The translations under genes were made by a program, and so were the position numbers. Positions 5,909 through 6,573 of a stretch of 6,573 bases of DNA are shown here, piece by piece; position 1 is the stretch's first letter, and every line of letters begins with the position of its first letter. The notes under the pieces were generated by a model. That model saw nothing but the letters and a program-made list of their open reading frames with translations. It did not search any database and was not told where the DNA came from. The stretch lies in the NCBI GenBank assembly GCA_002938075.1, contig PTLK01000114.1, forward strand, positions 1-6,573, in the 5' to 3' direction. This stretch comes from Alphaproteobacteria bacterium MarineAlpha3_Bin3. Its GTDB lineage: Bacteria; Pseudomonadota; Alphaproteobacteria; Rhodospirillales; Casp-alpha2.

Positions 5909-6370
5909 ATGGCCAAAACCAAGATATTTATCGGCCTTGCCACCGCCGCCGTCCTCGGCGCCGGCCTGTACGCCCTTTTCGCGCCCGGCGGGCCACCCGA
6001 GGACGCCGACCCCGGAAACGTGGAGATGGTGGCGCTCGGCCAAGGAGTCTACCGGGGCCACTGCGCATCGTGTCACGGCGACGACCTGCAAGGGCAGGCC
6101 AGCTGGCGGACCCGCAACGCCGATGGCACGTTGAAGGCGCCGCCCCACGACGAAAGCGGCCATACCTGGCACCATTCGGACAAGGTGCTGTTCGACTACA
6201 CCAAGAAAGGCAGCGCCGGCATGGCGCTGCCGGGGTTCAACAGCGCCATGCCGGGATTCGGCGAAGACCTCAAGGACCGCGAGATTTGGGCCGTTCTTGC
6301 TTTCATCAAGAGCCGCTGGCCGAGGGAAGTGTTGGCCCGCCAGCGCCAGATCACCGCCCGCAGCCGGTGA
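5909..6370 (+). CDS. Membrane-anchored monohaem c-type cytochrome
   Basis: This 153-aa protein has an N-terminal hydrophobic segment (residues 6-25, KIFIGLATAAVLGAGLYALF after MAKT) that lacks a clear cleavage site and probably anchors it in the inner membrane facing the periplasm. A class I cytochrome c domain follows: haem-binding CASCH at 52-56, and a likely axial Met114 in NSAMPGF, followed by the typical final helix DREIWAVLAFIKSRWP (123-138). Met105 is a less likely ligand. It should carry electrons, but the partner is not shown by the context; it is transcribed away from gor. A GAAGGA ribosome site (5894-5899) lies nine bases before the ATG, supporting this start. The basic tail after residue 138 is dispensable-looking. 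No terminator is evident downstream. Confidence 0.92.
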   Translation: MAKTKIFIGLATAAVLGAGLYALFAPGGPPEDADPGNVEMVALGQGVYRGHCASCHGDDLQGQASWRTRNADGTLKAPPHDESGHTWHHSDKVLFDYTKKGSAGMALPGFNSAMPGFGEDLKDREIWAVLAFIKSRWPREVLARQRQITARSR

Positions 6371-6468
6371 CGGATTTAATCCGGTTTCCGGCACATCCCT
6401 TGCCTCACTTCATTGATTCATTACGGGCGATTTTTCAGGGTCCAGAACTACCTAAAAAGGAAAGCAGC

Positions 6469-6573
6469 ATGTCAGGTGAAACCACGAAATCGCTATCCAG
6501 GTGGACGCCCCGGGGGTCATCGGGAACCCCAAAAATACCATGATACTGCTGGCCGATTTCTGCCGCTATTGGT
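6469..6573 (+). pseudogene. Start of an unidentified gene, apparently frameshifted, cut by the window edge
   Basis: An ATG at 6469 has an excellent AAGGA ribosome site (6457-6461) seven bases upstream, but its frame closes after 24 codons at a TGA (6541-6543). In another frame from 6480 to the window end, 31 codons stay open and read like ordinary protein: NHEIAIQVDAPGVIGNPKNT followed by MILLADFCRYW. Adding one A to the AAA at 6479-6481 joins MSGE directly to this frame. The gene is therefore probably real but interrupted by a one-base loss or a sequencing error. I do not recognise the family from 35 residues. Confidence 0.5.

Noticed and set aside
5835..5909. N-terminal extension of glutathione reductase (25 extra codons from an ATG at 5909)
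   Set aside because: The extra residues do not resemble the family, MPLYDYDLITIGAG is the usual start, and the extension would run through the divergent promoter region.
6371..6390. Possible terminator hairpin after the cytochrome gene (CGGAT tta ATCCG)
   Set aside because: The stem is only five base pairs, it starts directly at the stop codon, and no T-run follows.
5810..6394. Minus-strand frame of 194 codons opposite the cytochrome
   Set aside because: It overlaps both the cytochrome gene and the gor start, and no recognisable motif is present; the plus strand carries the clear CASCH haem site and a good ribosome site.

Overview
The window looks like a chromosomal segment of a GC-rich alphaproteobacterium. 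A Rhodospirillales-like lineage is my inference, from the class II DAHP synthase, the GR-type disulfide reductase with its GGTCVMRGCVPKK active site, and the GC-rich codon use of the core genes. No rRNA, tRNA, CRISPR array, integrase or transposase is visible.

Layout from left to right. A partial minus-strand gene (1-136) starts inside the stop codon of a complete class II DAHP synthase gene (136-1530, minus). Upstream of that, 1531-1722 holds a promoter-bearing repeat (R1, 1512-1610) and a fragment of the 3' end of a glutathione reductase gene (1612-1683). Next is a 567-aa protein with about ten TPRs and a C-terminal 2OG-Fe(II) oxygenase-like domain (1723-3426, minus). It is preceded by a second, diverged copy of the DAHP synthase start and upstream region (R2, 3503-3619). 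At 3620-3840 lies a patch of short direct and inverted repeats, followed by an AT-rich, frameshifted unknown gene (up to 4297). Then come intact glutathione reductase (4440-5834, minus), a divergently transcribed membrane-anchored c-type cytochrome (5909-6370, plus), and the start of another plus-strand gene (6469 onward) that appears frameshifted. The 142 bases at 4298-4439 hold nothing I can name.

The core genes are housekeeping: entry into the shikimate pathway, glutathione redox balance, and probably NAD salvage or another function in the partial gene. The notable architecture is the middle. The order is intact gor, inserted AT-rich DNA, R2 with six aroG-like codons, the TPR-oxygenase gene, a gor fragment, R1, intact aroG. 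This is what one would expect if gor and aroG were once neighbours and their junction was duplicated around a newly acquired TPR-oxygenase gene. The new gene would then sit behind a copied aroG promoter. I see no clear evidence of a new multi-gene system. The captured-promoter oxygenase cassette is the best candidate for follow-up.
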